Below the pieces are notes generated by a model. It ran no database searches. It had not been told where the DNA came from and saw only the letters and a list, made by a program, of their open reading frames with translations. From NCBI RefSeq assembly GCF_902859855.1, contig NZ_CADIKH010000011.1, positions 62,001-126,000 of the forward strand: DNA of 64,000 nucleotides, read 5' to 3'. A program made the position numbers and the translations under genes. Below, in pieces: positions 7,457 to 16,679 of the stretch (its first letter is position 1; every line of letters starts with the position of its first letter). The stretch is from Paraburkholderia humisilvae. Lineage in GTDB: Bacteria; Pseudomonadota; Gammaproteobacteria; Burkholderiales; Burkholderiaceae.

Positions 7457-9727
7457 TCACTGGGTCGGTTGCGCAGGCGAATGCGCGAGATCCTGCTGCA
7501 GTGTCTGCAGGAATGTATCGAGCAGCGCGATATCGAATGGTTTCGGCAGAACGTGCGCATCGACGTGCCGCGCCCGGTCGAGTTCTTCGGCGTAGCCGGT
7601 CACGAGCACAACCGGCAGCTTGGTTTCGAAGTGCTGGATGGCTTCCGCGAGATCGATGCCGTTCAGTTTGCCCGGCATGTGAATGTCGGAGATCACGAGG
7701 TCAAACGGCAACGGCTCACCGCTGCGCGCCTGCTTGCCGCGCGCGTCGTCGAGCAGGCGCAGTGCAGTGTCCGCGTTGAATACACAGGTTACCTCATGAC
7801 CCATCATCTGCAGCAGCGCTTCGGTGCCGGCGGCCACTTCGTCGTTGTCCTCGACGAGCAGAATGCGCAGCCCGTGCCGCACGTCGTTCCCGGCGACGAC
7901 CGGCTCCGCGGGCGCTTCGGCCTGCGTCGGCTCGCCGGTCGCGCGCGGCAGGTAAAGCCGCACGGACGTACCGGCGCCGGTCGCGCTGTCGATGGCCGCG
8001 AGCCCGCCTGAGCGCTCGCAGAATGCGAACACCTGCGGCAAGCCGAGGCCGGTGCCCATCCCCTTCGGCTTGGTCGTGAAGAGCGGTTCGAACGCGCGGG
8101 ACAGCACATCAGGCGGCATGCCGACACCGGTGTCTTCAAGCGATAGCTGCACGAAGTCGCCCGTCAGTGGGAAGCCGTCCTCGTGGCGAAACGTGATGTT
8201 GCGGGCGCGCACCGTGAAGCGTCCGCCGCTTGGCATCGCATCGCGCGCATTGACCGCGACGTTGATCAGCGCGAGCTCGAGCTCCGCGACATCGACGCGA
8301 ATTGGCCACACTTCGACGCCCATGTCCATCACGAGCGACACCTTCGCGCCGAGCGACGCGCGCAGCAATTCGCGGCAGCCAGGCAGCCAGCGCTCGATCG
8401 CGAGCGTCTCGTTGCGCAGTGGCTGCTTGCGCGCGACACCGAGCAACTGGCGCGTGAGCGACTGGCCGCTTTTTAGCGCACGCTCGATTGCCGATAGCTC
8501 GCGATCGAATGCGGCTGCCTTGCGTCGCCGCAAAATCTGGATGTTCGCCGAGACAATCATCAGCAGATTGTTGAAGTCGTGCGCGACGCTGCCGACCAGA
8601 TTGCCGAGCGCTTCCATCTTGCGCGACTGCCGGTACGCGGACTCGATCGAACGGCGCATCGATGCTTCGGCCTGCCATCGTTCCCACGCTTCCTCTTCAG
8701 CGGCAAGGCGTTTCAGCGACACCCAGATCACGCACCACAGCACGACCGACGGCACGAACATCGCGAGGATCAGTACGCTCAGATGCCGATACCACGCGGC
8801 CCAGATCGCCGAGGTGCGATAGCCGCAGGCGACGTACACCGGATACGAACCGACCCGCCGGAACGCGACGATTTGGGTGTCGCCGTAAATCGTTGAATGC
8901 ACCCTGACGACGCCCGCGCGACGGCCTTCGGCAAGCGCCTCGGTAAATCGCGAGCGCTGCGGTTCGGCGGCGGCCCTGCCGCTTGGCGGATAGTGCGCGA
9001 GCACGGCGCCGTCGGTTCGGGTCAGGCCCATCGTCATCGGCGCGCCGCTGCCGCCCAGCAGATCGCGATAGAAATCGCTGAAATAGGCCGAGCGCAGCGC
9101 GACCGAGACGATACCGGCGAACGCGTTCGTGTCGTCACGGCGCGCGACACCGGTGTTGAACACGATTTCACCGTCGGCCGCGCCGCCCGACATCACCTTC
9201 GATACGTGTTCGATCACGCTGCCATTGCGAATGCCGATGAAATCGTCGCGCGCGGCAATCGACATTGGCGGCGCCGGATAGGACCGGCTGCTGGCAAGCA
9301 GCGTACCGTCGCTGCTGAAGATCGACATCGACGCGACTTGCGGGTAGCCGCCGCCGATCGATTCCAGCTTGTCGTGAATCTGCGCTTCGCGCGCGCGAAT
9401 GCCCGCATCGTCGAGGCCTTGCACCAGATCGACGACGCGCGCGTCGAGCGCTTCGTTCATATCGAACACTTTGAGCGCGTGCTCTTCGGCGACACGCACG
9501 GTGCGCAGCGTCACATCGGTCGCTTCCGCTTCGCGCGTGCGGAAGTCGTTGAACGCCATCACGGCAACGAAGATGCACGGCAGAATGATTGCCGCGACGA
9601 GCAGCGCGATCAGCGTGATGCGCCGCACCGCGAAGTGGTGCTCGGGCACGGCGGGGAATACAGTCTCTTCCGGCCGGCTGCCGGTGCCACGGGATTCTTG
9701 AGCCGGTTCGCGCCGATCAGAAGTCAT
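7457..9727 (-). CDS. Hybrid sensor histidine kinase/response regulator
   Basis: About 756 residues. Two membrane segments (near residues 35-60 and 310-330) flank a periplasmic dCache-type sensor. The phosphoacceptor region has VAHDFNNLL, which is typical of the NtrB-like group. The ATPase domain has NVAVNARDAMP, DTGVGMP and GTGLGLPQV boxes. A C-terminal receiver domain (LVEDNDEVAAG, phospho-Asp in VISDIHMPG) follows. No output domain is present, so phosphate probably passes to another regulator. I used ATG 9727; a GTG three codons upstream is equally possible because neither has a clear ribosome site. Confidence 0.9.
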   Translation of the reverse strand: MTSDRREPAQESRGTGSRPEETVFPAVPEHHFAVRRITLIALLVAAIILPCIFVAVMAFNDFRTREAEATDVTLRTVRVAEEHALKVFDMNEALDARVVDLVQGLDDAGIRAREAQIHDKLESIGGGYPQVASMSIFSSDGTLLASSRSYPAPPMSIAARDDFIGIRNGSVIEHVSKVMSGGAADGEIVFNTGVARRDDTNAFAGIVSVALRSAYFSDFYRDLLGGSGAPMTMGLTRTDGAVLAHYPPSGRAAAEPQRSRFTEALAEGRRAGVVRVHSTIYGDTQIVAFRRVGSYPVYVACGYRTSAIWAAWYRHLSVLILAMFVPSVVLWCVIWVSLKRLAAEEEAWERWQAEASMRRSIESAYRQSRKMEALGNLVGSVAHDFNNLLMIVSANIQILRRRKAAAFDRELSAIERALKSGQSLTRQLLGVARKQPLRNETLAIERWLPGCRELLRASLGAKVSLVMDMGVEVWPIRVDVAELELALINVAVNARDAMPSGGRFTVRARNITFRHEDGFPLTGDFVQLSLEDTGVGMPPDVLSRAFEPLFTTKPKGMGTGLGLPQVFAFCERSGGLAAIDSATGAGTSVRLYLPRATGEPTQAEAPAEPVVAGNDVRHGLRILLVEDNDEVAAGTEALLQMMGHEVTCVFNADTALRLLDDARGKQARSGEPLPFDLVISDIHMPGKLNGIDLAEAIQHFETKLPVVLVTGYAEELDRARHVDAHVLPKPFDIALLDTFLQTLQQDLAHSPAQPTQ

Positions 9728-10408
9728 GAGGGACACCGCGGCAAGAGTCGGGAAGGGTGTACACGACGTTTACCATCATACGGCGGCCGGCGTCTGTTAC
9801 CGCGGACCGCATAGCGTTCGGCAACGGCGAACGCTCGTGAATCAGTGACAAATCCGGAAGCGCAAACGTACACAAAAGGATAATCGGCGACATTTCGTCC
9901 ATTAATAGTTAAAACGCCCCGAGAAAGCGAGTCATCTGAGTGACTTTTGTTCGTGGAACCCCAATTTGGCGAGTTGCCTTTTCGCCAGTTTGATTCGAAA
10001 ATTGCGCCCCAGATAATCAATGCGCTCGCCATGTCCGGGCGCGGTTGCGCGAGGGCGCCCCGACATCCCAACCAAACGAGACGAAAGGGTCGTTCGCAAT
10101 TGCCAGCGTGGCGGCACGGCGTGCATCACGCCCGTTTTGCCGCGCAGATTCTGCTACGGGGTGGGTTCGAAAAATGCCGGCCATTATCGTCTTTCGACGC
10201 GCACTCGGGTTTTCTCGCGTGCGCCGATCCTGTACCGTGCAGCGCCGCACTCATTTGCCCCTTTTTTGCACCGCGCGCCGCGCTCAGTTTGGCGCGCGGC
10301 AACATTTCCAAAGCACGACGTTAGCCGGCGGGGCCGGTTACTAAAGAAGCGCTAAGCGCCGCCGATAATACGTACGAGACAATTCCGTTTACCGATTGAT
10401 TTGCCGCC
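9728..10408. other. Gene-free stretch between divergent signalling genes
   Basis: About 680 bases with no convincing gene. An inverted repeat AGCGTTCG (9813-9820) / CGAACGCT (9828-9835) with a 7-base gap lies about 90 bases upstream of the hybrid kinase and could be an operator. A GATAAT element at about 10363 may be the -10 for the cheY-like operon, but I see no good -35. Confidence 0.5.
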
Positions 10409-10777
10409 ATGCCTTTGCCCATTGTGATCGCCGACGATTCGCTGCTCGCCCGGAAGGTGCTCACGAAAGCACTGCCGGCGGATTGGGACGTCGAGATCAC
10501 CTACGCGTCGAACGGCCGTGAAGCACTCGCACTGTACCGCGCCGGCAAGGCATCGGTGATGTTTCTCGACCTGACGATGCCGGACATGACGGGCTATCAG
10601 GTGCTGGAAGCGCTGCAGCACGAAGATCTGAATACCTTCGTGATCGTCGTGTCCGCGGACATCCAGCCGATGGCGCAGGAACGCGTGCGCACGCTGGGCG
10701 CGGTCGCGTTCATTCCGAAGCCCGTGACCCCCGAGGCGGTCCTTCCCATCCTCAAGGAGTACGGGTTGTATGCCTGA
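10409..10777 (+). CDS. CheY-like single-domain response regulator
   Basis: 122 residues, receiver domain only. Acidic pocket Asp9-Asp10, phospho-acceptor Asp54 (FLDLTMPDM) and Lys104 (FIPKPV) are all present. It is the first gene of a three-gene unit: it overlaps the CheC-like gene by 8 bases, which in turn overlaps the diguanylate cyclase by 4. The likely role is to receive phosphate from a histidine kinase, perhaps the hybrid kinase encoded divergently upstream, and to act on the CheC-like or cyclase protein (inference). Confidence 0.92.
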   Translation: MPLPIVIADDSLLARKVLTKALPADWDVEITYASNGREALALYRAGKASVMFLDLTMPDMTGYQVLEALQHEDLNTFVIVVSADIQPMAQERVRTLGAVAFIPKPVTPEAVLPILKEYGLYA

Positions 10778-11393
10778 GCCAGTTCTCACCGAAGACCAGC
10801 GCGACGCGCTGCAGGAGGTCGCGAATCTCGCCATGGGGCAGGCCGCGCAGCGTCTCGCGCTGTTGCTCGACGCGTTTATCGAACTGTCGGTGCCACGCGT
10901 GCGGGTGGTCGCGGTGCGCGAAGCCGCGGAGGCGCTGCGTGAGATGACCGGCATCAGCGAGACGGTGGCGGCGGTGCGCCAGGGATTCCGCTCGGACATC
11001 AAGGGCGAGGCGCTTGTGATCTGCAAGAGCGGCAACGTCCAGCAGCTGTGCGCGCTGGTGAGCGACCCGTATGCAAAGTCCGCGTACGAGGCGACCACCG
11101 AGGAAGAGCTGATTTTCGATATCGCGAACCTGCTGACGGGTGCCTGCGTATCGTCCATTTTCGAGCAGCTCGGCCGCGCGCCGGTGTTCACGGCGCCCGG
11201 CATGCTCGGCCTCACGATGTCCCTTGATGACGTGTTTCAGCCGAAAGTGCTCGCATGGAGCGTCGCGCTGCTTGTCGAAGTGAACTTCTCGCTGGAAGAC
11301 CAGAGTTTTCGCGCGCATCTCGTGATGCTGATGGCCGAAGATTCGATCCGGCATATCCATCACGCACTTGATGCGTTGTTGTCCAGCCTATGA
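10770..11393 (+). CDS. CheC-like CheY-phosphatase family protein
   Basis: 207 residues of the CheC/CheX/FliY-type fold. Family phosphatase motifs are ExxNxxxG: the first is intact at Glu16-Asn19-Gly23; the second, in FDIANLLTG, has Asp117 and Asn120, so its glutamate is replaced by aspartate. It may dephosphorylate the CheY-like regulator encoded just upstream. CheC proteins are more common in Gram-positive bacteria and archaea; in proteobacteria such stand-alone CheC-CheY pairs often act outside flagellar chemotaxis. No other che gene is nearby. Confidence 0.85.
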   Translation: MPEPVLTEDQRDALQEVANLAMGQAAQRLALLLDAFIELSVPRVRVVAVREAAEALREMTGISETVAAVRQGFRSDIKGEALVICKSGNVQQLCALVSDPYAKSAYEATTEEELIFDIANLLTGACVSSIFEQLGRAPVFTAPGMLGLTMSLDDVFQPKVLAWSVALLVEVNFSLEDQSFRAHLVMLMAEDSIRHIHHALDALLSSL

Positions 11394-12328
11394 ATGTCTT
11401 GACTGCCTCTCTGAGCGACCTTGTGGTGGAACGCGTCGGTTTCGGCATTTTCGTGCTCGACCGGCAAATGAACGTGCTGATGTGGAACCGCTTTATGCAG
11501 GATCACAGCGGCCTGGCAGCGGACCAGGTGGTCGGCAAGTCGATCTTCGCGAGCTTCCCGGAATTGCCGCGCGTCTGGCTCACGCGCAAGCTCGAAAGCG
11601 TGTTCCAGCTCGGCAGTTTCGCATTCAGCTCGTGGGAACAGCGGCCGTACCTGTTCAAGTTCGACCACGATCGGCCGATTACCGGCGGTGTCGACTTCAT
11701 GCAGCAGGACTGCACGTTCATGCCGTTGATGCGCGATCGCGAAGTGGAAGCCGTCTGCGTGACCGTATCGGACGTGACGCACGTAAGCATCGTGCAGCGG
11801 GAACGGGAAGAAGCGGTGGCGAAGCTGCAGGAGTATGCGGACCGCGACGGCCTGACGGGCATCGCGAACCGCCGCTATTTCGAGGCGCGACTGCGCGACG
11901 AGTACACGCGCTGGCAGCGCTACGGCGGCGACCTGTCGATCCTGTTATTCGATCTCGATCATTTCAAGAAAATCAACGACCAGTTCGGACATGTCGCCGG
12001 CGATTTCGTGCTTCGCGAAATGGCGCAGCGCGTGGCCGGCGTGGTGCGCGCGCAGGACACCTTCGGGCGCTTTGGCGGCGAGGAATTCGCGCTGTTGCTG
12101 CCGTGCACGCCGCTCGAAGACGCGATGCTCGTGGCTGAAAAGATCCGCAATACGATCGGCGACACGCCGGTCGACGTGCAGGGCGTCAGCGTGCCGGTTA
12201 CCGCAAGCGTCGGGGGCGCGTCGGCGCGTACTGGCGTGCCGGCTTACGAAGCGCTGATCAACGAGGCCGATGCGGCCCTCTATACTGCGAAACGGCAAGG
12301 ACGCAACCGCTCGATCGCATTCATCTGA
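11390..12328 (+). CDS. PAS-GGDEF diguanylate cyclase
   Basis: 312 residues. A PAS-like sensor occupies about 10-130 (GFGIFVLDRQMNVLMWN), then a short coiled linker to about 148, then the GGDEF domain. The active site is GGEEF at 229-233 and the product-inhibition I-site RAQD at 220-223, exactly five residues before it, so the enzyme should be active and feedback-controlled. It makes cyclic-di-GMP. The start ATG overlaps the CheC-like stop as ATGA, so the three genes are translationally coupled. No membrane segment is visible. Confidence 0.94.
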   Translation: MNVLTASLSDLVVERVGFGIFVLDRQMNVLMWNRFMQDHSGLAADQVVGKSIFASFPELPRVWLTRKLESVFQLGSFAFSSWEQRPYLFKFDHDRPITGGVDFMQQDCTFMPLMRDREVEAVCVTVSDVTHVSIVQREREEAVAKLQEYADRDGLTGIANRRYFEARLRDEYTRWQRYGGDLSILLFDLDHFKKINDQFGHVAGDFVLREMAQRVAGVVRAQDTFGRFGGEEFALLLPCTPLEDAMLVAEKIRNTIGDTPVDVQGVSVPVTASVGGASARTGVPAYEALINEADAALYTAKRQGRNRSIAFI

Positions 12329-12425
12329 TGCTTCAGGCAAGGCCCTTCGCCGTGCCCGGCAACGCTCAACGCGCCGGGCCGTCCGTCCGGCTGCCCGTGG
12401 TTTAGCGGCAGCTTACGAGGGCTGG

Positions 12426-12431
12426 TATACT
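12426..12431 (+). promoter_or_regulatory. Possible -10 element for the hpnDE-shc-hpnG operon
   Basis: TATACT at 12426-12431, about 130 bases upstream of hpnD, in a stretch that is otherwise GC-rich. The only -35-like hexamer (TTTAGC) is 19 bases upstream and weak, so the assignment is tentative. Confidence 0.3.
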
Positions 12432-12559
12432 TTGGCCCGTTCCCGGCTTCCCAGCCGGCATATTCATATTCGCGCGTGTCCGCGCGCGCGGGCGGCTTGC
12501 CCTGCGGGTAGGCATGACTTCTTGATCGCCTCGTGTTGGGCGCCTCAGCGGAGATTGTC

Positions 12560-13408
12560 TTGGCCGTTTCCAATCCAGTTGTGGACGATACACAAACCGA
12601 CGCTGCTGCCGTTACCTCGGGCAGTTCGTTCTACCTCGCCATGCGCATTCTGCCGGCCGCGCAGCGTGACGCGATGTACCAGATTTACGCGTTCTGCCGC
12701 GCCGTCGACGATATCGCCGACGGCGGGCAGCCGCCCGCCGAACGGAAAGCCGCGCTCGAGCGTTGGCGCACCGACATCGACGCTTGCTATGCGGGTTCGC
12801 CGCGCGAATCGCTGCGCGATTTGACGCGGCACATCCATACGTACCATCTGCAGCGCGAAGACTTTCACGCGATGATCGACGGCATGGCGATGGATGCGGA
12901 AGCCGACATCTGCGCGCCGGACGAAGCGACGCTCGATCTTTACTGCGATCGCGTCGCGAGCGCGGCGGGCCGCCTGTCGGTGAGAATATTCGGGATGCAG
13001 GAGCAACCGGGCCGCGATCTGGCCCACCATCTCGGGCGGGCGCTGCAGCTGACGAACATCCTGCGCGACATCGACGAAGATGCGGAACTCAACCGCTGCT
13101 ATCTACCGCGCGAACTGCTGGCGCGCGAGGGCATCGCGGTGACCAGCCCGGCGACGATCGCCGATGATCCCTCCCTGCCGCGCGTGTGCGCGACGATCGC
13201 GGAACGCGCGAAGAAGCACTTCAGCGCTTCGGACGCAATCATGAATCAATGCCCGCGCGCGCACGTGCGCGCACCGCGCATCATGTCGGCGGTTTATCAC
13301 TGCCTGCTCGATCGCACCATCGAGCGCGGTTTCGACATCCCGCGTACCAAAGTCCGCAAGCCGCGCGCGCGGCTGCTGTGGATCCTCGCGCGGTACGCAT
13401 TCTTCTGA
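12560..13408 (+). CDS. hpnD: Presqualene diphosphate synthase HpnD
   Basis: 282-residue trans-isoprenyl diphosphate synthase (squalene/phytoene synthase fold). It condenses two farnesyl diphosphates to presqualene diphosphate, the first step of the HpnCDE squalene route. The two Asp-rich magnesium motifs are DDIAD (50-54) and DIDED (170-174, in TNILRDIDED). The start is TTG 12560, preceded 5 bases upstream by GCGGAGA, and gives the usual family length; a GTG at 12533 is less well placed. It is first in the hpnD-hpnE-shc-hpnG operon. The N-terminal FYLAMRILP and AFCRAVDDIADG fit HpnD better than HpnC. Confidence 0.92.
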   Translation: MAVSNPVVDDTQTDAAAVTSGSSFYLAMRILPAAQRDAMYQIYAFCRAVDDIADGGQPPAERKAALERWRTDIDACYAGSPRESLRDLTRHIHTYHLQREDFHAMIDGMAMDAEADICAPDEATLDLYCDRVASAAGRLSVRIFGMQEQPGRDLAHHLGRALQLTNILRDIDEDAELNRCYLPRELLAREGIAVTSPATIADDPSLPRVCATIAERAKKHFSASDAIMNQCPRAHVRAPRIMSAVYHCLLDRTIERGFDIPRTKVRKPRARLLWILARYAFF

Positions 13409-14670
13409 TGCGCAAGCTGGTCCACGTGATCGGCGCGGGCCTCGCGGGCCTCGCCGCTGCGGTTCAATTGCAGCGGCGAGGCGCGCAAGTGGTGCTGTAC
13501 GAAGCGGCGAAGCAGGCGGGCGGCCGTTGCCGTTCGTACTATGACCGCACGCTCGGTGCGACCGTCGACAGTGGCAATCACGTGGTGGTGTCGGGCAACC
13601 ATGCCACCTTGAACTATCTGCGCGCGATCGGCGCGGGCGATGAGCTGGTTGGGCCGACCCAGCCGGAACTGAATTTCATCGACGTCGCGACGCGCTCGCG
13701 CTGGACGGTGCGGCCGTCGCCGGGGCGCGTGCCGTTCTGGATGCTCGACCCGGGCGCGCGCGCGCCGCACACGCATACGGCGGACTATCTGTCGCTTGTG
13801 CCGCTGCTGTTCGCGAAGCCGGGGCGCACGCTCGCGCAGACGATGCGCTGCAATGGCGTGCTGTGGGATCGGATGCTCCGGCCGCTGTTCATGGTGATGA
13901 TGAACGTCGAGCCGCGCGACGGCACCGCCGGGCTGGCCGCCGCGGCGTTGCGCGAGATGCTCGTGACCGGCGGTGACGCTTGCCGGCCGCTCGTCGCGCG
14001 CAACGGCCTGAGCAGCGCGTTTGTCGACCCGGCGTTGCGTCTCTTGCAGCATGGCGGCGCGACGATCCGGCTCGATGCGCGGCTCGACGGGATCGACTTC
14101 GTCGACGGCCGGGCGACCATGTTACATATCGGCGGCGAGCGAGTCGCGCTGGAAGCGGGCGAAGCGGCGGTGCTTGCGGTACCGCCGCATGTCGCGCAGG
14201 CGCTGGTGCCGGGCCTGCAGGCGCCGCAGCGCTTCTCGCCGATGGTGACCGCGCACTTCGCCGTGGAGCCGCCCGCCGGCCATCCGCCGACCGCGGCGCT
14301 CATCAATGGCAACGCGCACTGGCTGGTCGCTGCCGATGGGCGTCTTTCGGCCACGGCTCATGGCGCCGATCGCCTCGCGGGCATGCCGCGCGACGCGCTT
14401 GCACAAACGTTATGGACCGACGTCGCGCAGGCTGCCGGCTTGCCGGCGCAACCGCTGCCGGTGTGGCAAATTGGAGTCGACCCACTGGCGACATTCGCTG
14501 CGGTGCCCGACGAGGAGATGCGCCGCCCGGCGGCGCGCACCCGCTGGAATAACCTGATGCTTGCGGGCGACTGGACGGCTACCGGTCTGCCCGCGACGAT
14601 AGAAGGAGCGATCCGCTCGGGCCAGAAGGCCGCGGACCTGCTTCTGAACGAACCGATGGAACGCCGATGA
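13408..14670 (+). CDS. hpnE: Hydroxysqualene dehydroxylase HpnE
   Basis: 420-residue FAD-dependent amine-oxidase-fold enzyme. It reduces hydroxysqualene to squalene with FADH2. The Rossmann dinucleotide motif GAGLAGLAAA is at residues 9-18 and EAAKQAGGRCRS follows as in the family; the C-terminal FAD contact LAGDWTATGLPATIEGAIRSG is present. The ATG shares one base with the hpnD stop (TGATG), indicating coupling. Length is normal. Confidence 0.93.
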   Translation: MRKLVHVIGAGLAGLAAAVQLQRRGAQVVLYEAAKQAGGRCRSYYDRTLGATVDSGNHVVVSGNHATLNYLRAIGAGDELVGPTQPELNFIDVATRSRWTVRPSPGRVPFWMLDPGARAPHTHTADYLSLVPLLFAKPGRTLAQTMRCNGVLWDRMLRPLFMVMMNVEPRDGTAGLAAAALREMLVTGGDACRPLVARNGLSSAFVDPALRLLQHGGATIRLDARLDGIDFVDGRATMLHIGGERVALEAGEAAVLAVPPHVAQALVPGLQAPQRFSPMVTAHFAVEPPAGHPPTAALINGNAHWLVAADGRLSATAHGADRLAGMPRDALAQTLWTDVAQAAGLPAQPLPVWQIGVDPLATFAAVPDEEMRRPAARTRWNNLMLAGDWTATGLPATIEGAIRSGQKAADLLLNEPMERR

Positions 14671-16679
14671 ACGATTTATCCGTGACCCAGCAGTTGGGCG
14701 AAGCAAACCCCGCGGCCGGCGGCGAGCAAGCCGCGCAGGCGGCGGCGCCCAGTGCTGCGCTGGACGCGGCCGTTGCGCGTGCAACCGACGCGATTCTCGC
14801 CGTGCAGCATGACGATGGCCACTGGGTCTACGAGCTGGAAGCCGACGCGACGATACCGGCTGAATACGTGCTGCTCGTTCACTACCTCGGCGAAACCGCG
14901 GATCTCGAACTTGAACAGAAGATTGGCCGCTATCTGCGCCGTATCCAGTTGCCGGACGGCGGCTGGCCGCTGTTTACCGACGGCGCGCTCGACGTCAGCG
15001 CGACGGTGAAGGCCTACTTCGCATTGAAGATGATCGGCGACCCGGAAGATGCCGACCATATGCGCCGCGCGCGCGAAGCCGTGCTGAAGCACGGCGGCGC
15101 GGAGGCGGCGAACGTGTTTACGCGCGTGCTGCTCGCGCTGTTCGGCGTGATCTCGTGGCGCGCGGTGCCGGTGATGCCGGTCGAGATGATGCTGCTGCCG
15201 CAGGGGTTTCCGTTCCATCTGTCGAAGGTATCGTACTGGGCGCGCACGGTGATTGTGCCGCTGCTGGTGCTCGCGGCGAAGCGTCCGGTTGCGCGCAACC
15301 CGCGCGGCGTGCGGATCGACGAGCTGTTCGTGGGTGCGCCGGTCAACACCGGCATGCTGCCGCGTGCGCCGCATCAGAGCAAAGGATGGTTCCGCTTCTT
15401 CCGATCAATCGACGCCGTGCTGCGCGCGACCGATGGTCTCTTTCCGAAGGCGACGCGCGAACGCGCGATTCAGGCGGCGGTTGCGTTCGTCGACGAACGC
15501 CTGAATGGCGAAGACGGCCTTGGCGCGATTTTCCCGGCGATGGCGAATTCGGTGATGATGTACGACGTGCTCGGCTATCCCGCCGATCACCCGAATCGCG
15601 CGATCGCGCGCCGCTCGATCGACAAGCTGCTCGCGATCCACGAAGACGAAGCGTATTGCCAGCCTTGTCTGTCGCCGGTGTGGGACACATCGCTCGTGGC
15701 ACACGCGCTGCTCGAAACCGGCGACGCGCGGGCGACGGCGGCGGCCGCGCGCGGGCTCGACTGGCTGGTGCCGCTGCAGGTGCTCGACGTGCGCGGCGAC
15801 TGGATTTCGCGCCGGCCGGACGTGCGCCCCGGCGGCTGGGCGTTCCAGTACGCGAATGCGCATTATCCGGATGTCGACGATACCGCCGTGGTGGTGATGG
15901 CGATGCACCGCGTCGCGGTGGACGCGCAAACGCAAGCCTATGAGATCGCGATTGCGCGGGCGCGCGAGTGGGTCGTTGGGATGCAGAGCAGCGACGGCGG
16001 CTGGGGCGCATTCGAGCCGGAAAACACCCACTATCACCTGAACAGCATCCCGTTTTCCGATCACGGCGCGCTGCTCGATCCGCCTACCGCGGACGTGTCG
16101 GGCCGCTGCCTGTCGATGCTCGCGCAAATGGGCGAACTGCCGGCGACGAGCGACGCGGCGCGCCGCGCATACGACTATCTGCTGAACGAACAGGAAGCCG
16201 ACGGCAGCTGGTATGGCCGCTGGGGCATGAATTACATCTACGGCACGTGGAGCTCGCTGTGCGCGCTGAACGCGGTTGGCATGCCGTTCGACCATCCGGC
16301 GATGAAGCGCGCGGCGCAATGGCTTCTATCGATCCAGAATGCGGACGGCGGTTGGGGCGAGGACGGCACCAGCTACAAGCTCGAATACCGCGGCTACGAG
16401 CGGGCGACGAGCACGGCGTCGCAGACCGCGTGGGCGGTGCTCGGCCTGATCGCGGCCGGTGAAGTCGATCATCCCGCGGTTGCGCACGGCGTCGAGTACC
16501 TGGTGCGGGAGCAGCGTGAGCACGGGCTGTGGGATGAAACGCGCTTTACGGCCACTGGGTTCCCGCGCGTTTTCTATCTGCGATACCACGGTTATCGCAA
16601 GTTCTTCCCGCTGTGGGCGCTCGCGCGCTACCGGCAGATGAAGCGGGCCGGCGAAACGCGCGTCAAGGTCGGGGTGTGA
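14667..16679 (+). CDS. shc: Squalene-hopene cyclase
   Basis: 670-residue type II terpene cyclase, also called HpnF. It folds squalene to hopene/diplopterol at the membrane. The catalytic acid motif DVDD is at residues 402-405 (YPDVDDTAVV). Several QW-type repeats are visible (for example QSSDGGWGAFE, QEADGSWYGRWG, QNADGGWGED). The start ATG overlaps the hpnE stop as ATGA. The N-terminal 30 residues are an Ala-rich extension. Full length with no lesions seen. Confidence 0.97.
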   Translation: MNDLSVTQQLGEANPAAGGEQAAQAAAPSAALDAAVARATDAILAVQHDDGHWVYELEADATIPAEYVLLVHYLGETADLELEQKIGRYLRRIQLPDGGWPLFTDGALDVSATVKAYFALKMIGDPEDADHMRRAREAVLKHGGAEAANVFTRVLLALFGVISWRAVPVMPVEMMLLPQGFPFHLSKVSYWARTVIVPLLVLAAKRPVARNPRGVRIDELFVGAPVNTGMLPRAPHQSKGWFRFFRSIDAVLRATDGLFPKATRERAIQAAVAFVDERLNGEDGLGAIFPAMANSVMMYDVLGYPADHPNRAIARRSIDKLLAIHEDEAYCQPCLSPVWDTSLVAHALLETGDARATAAAARGLDWLVPLQVLDVRGDWISRRPDVRPGGWAFQYANAHYPDVDDTAVVVMAMHRVAVDAQTQAYEIAIARAREWVVGMQSSDGGWGAFEPENTHYHLNSIPFSDHGALLDPPTADVSGRCLSMLAQMGELPATSDAARRAYDYLLNEQEADGSWYGRWGMNYIYGTWSSLCALNAVGMPFDHPAMKRAAQWLLSIQNADGGWGEDGTSYKLEYRGYERATSTASQTAWAVLGLIAAGEVDHPAVAHGVEYLVREQREHGLWDETRFTATGFPRVFYLRYHGYRKFFPLWALARYRQMKRAGETRVKVGV

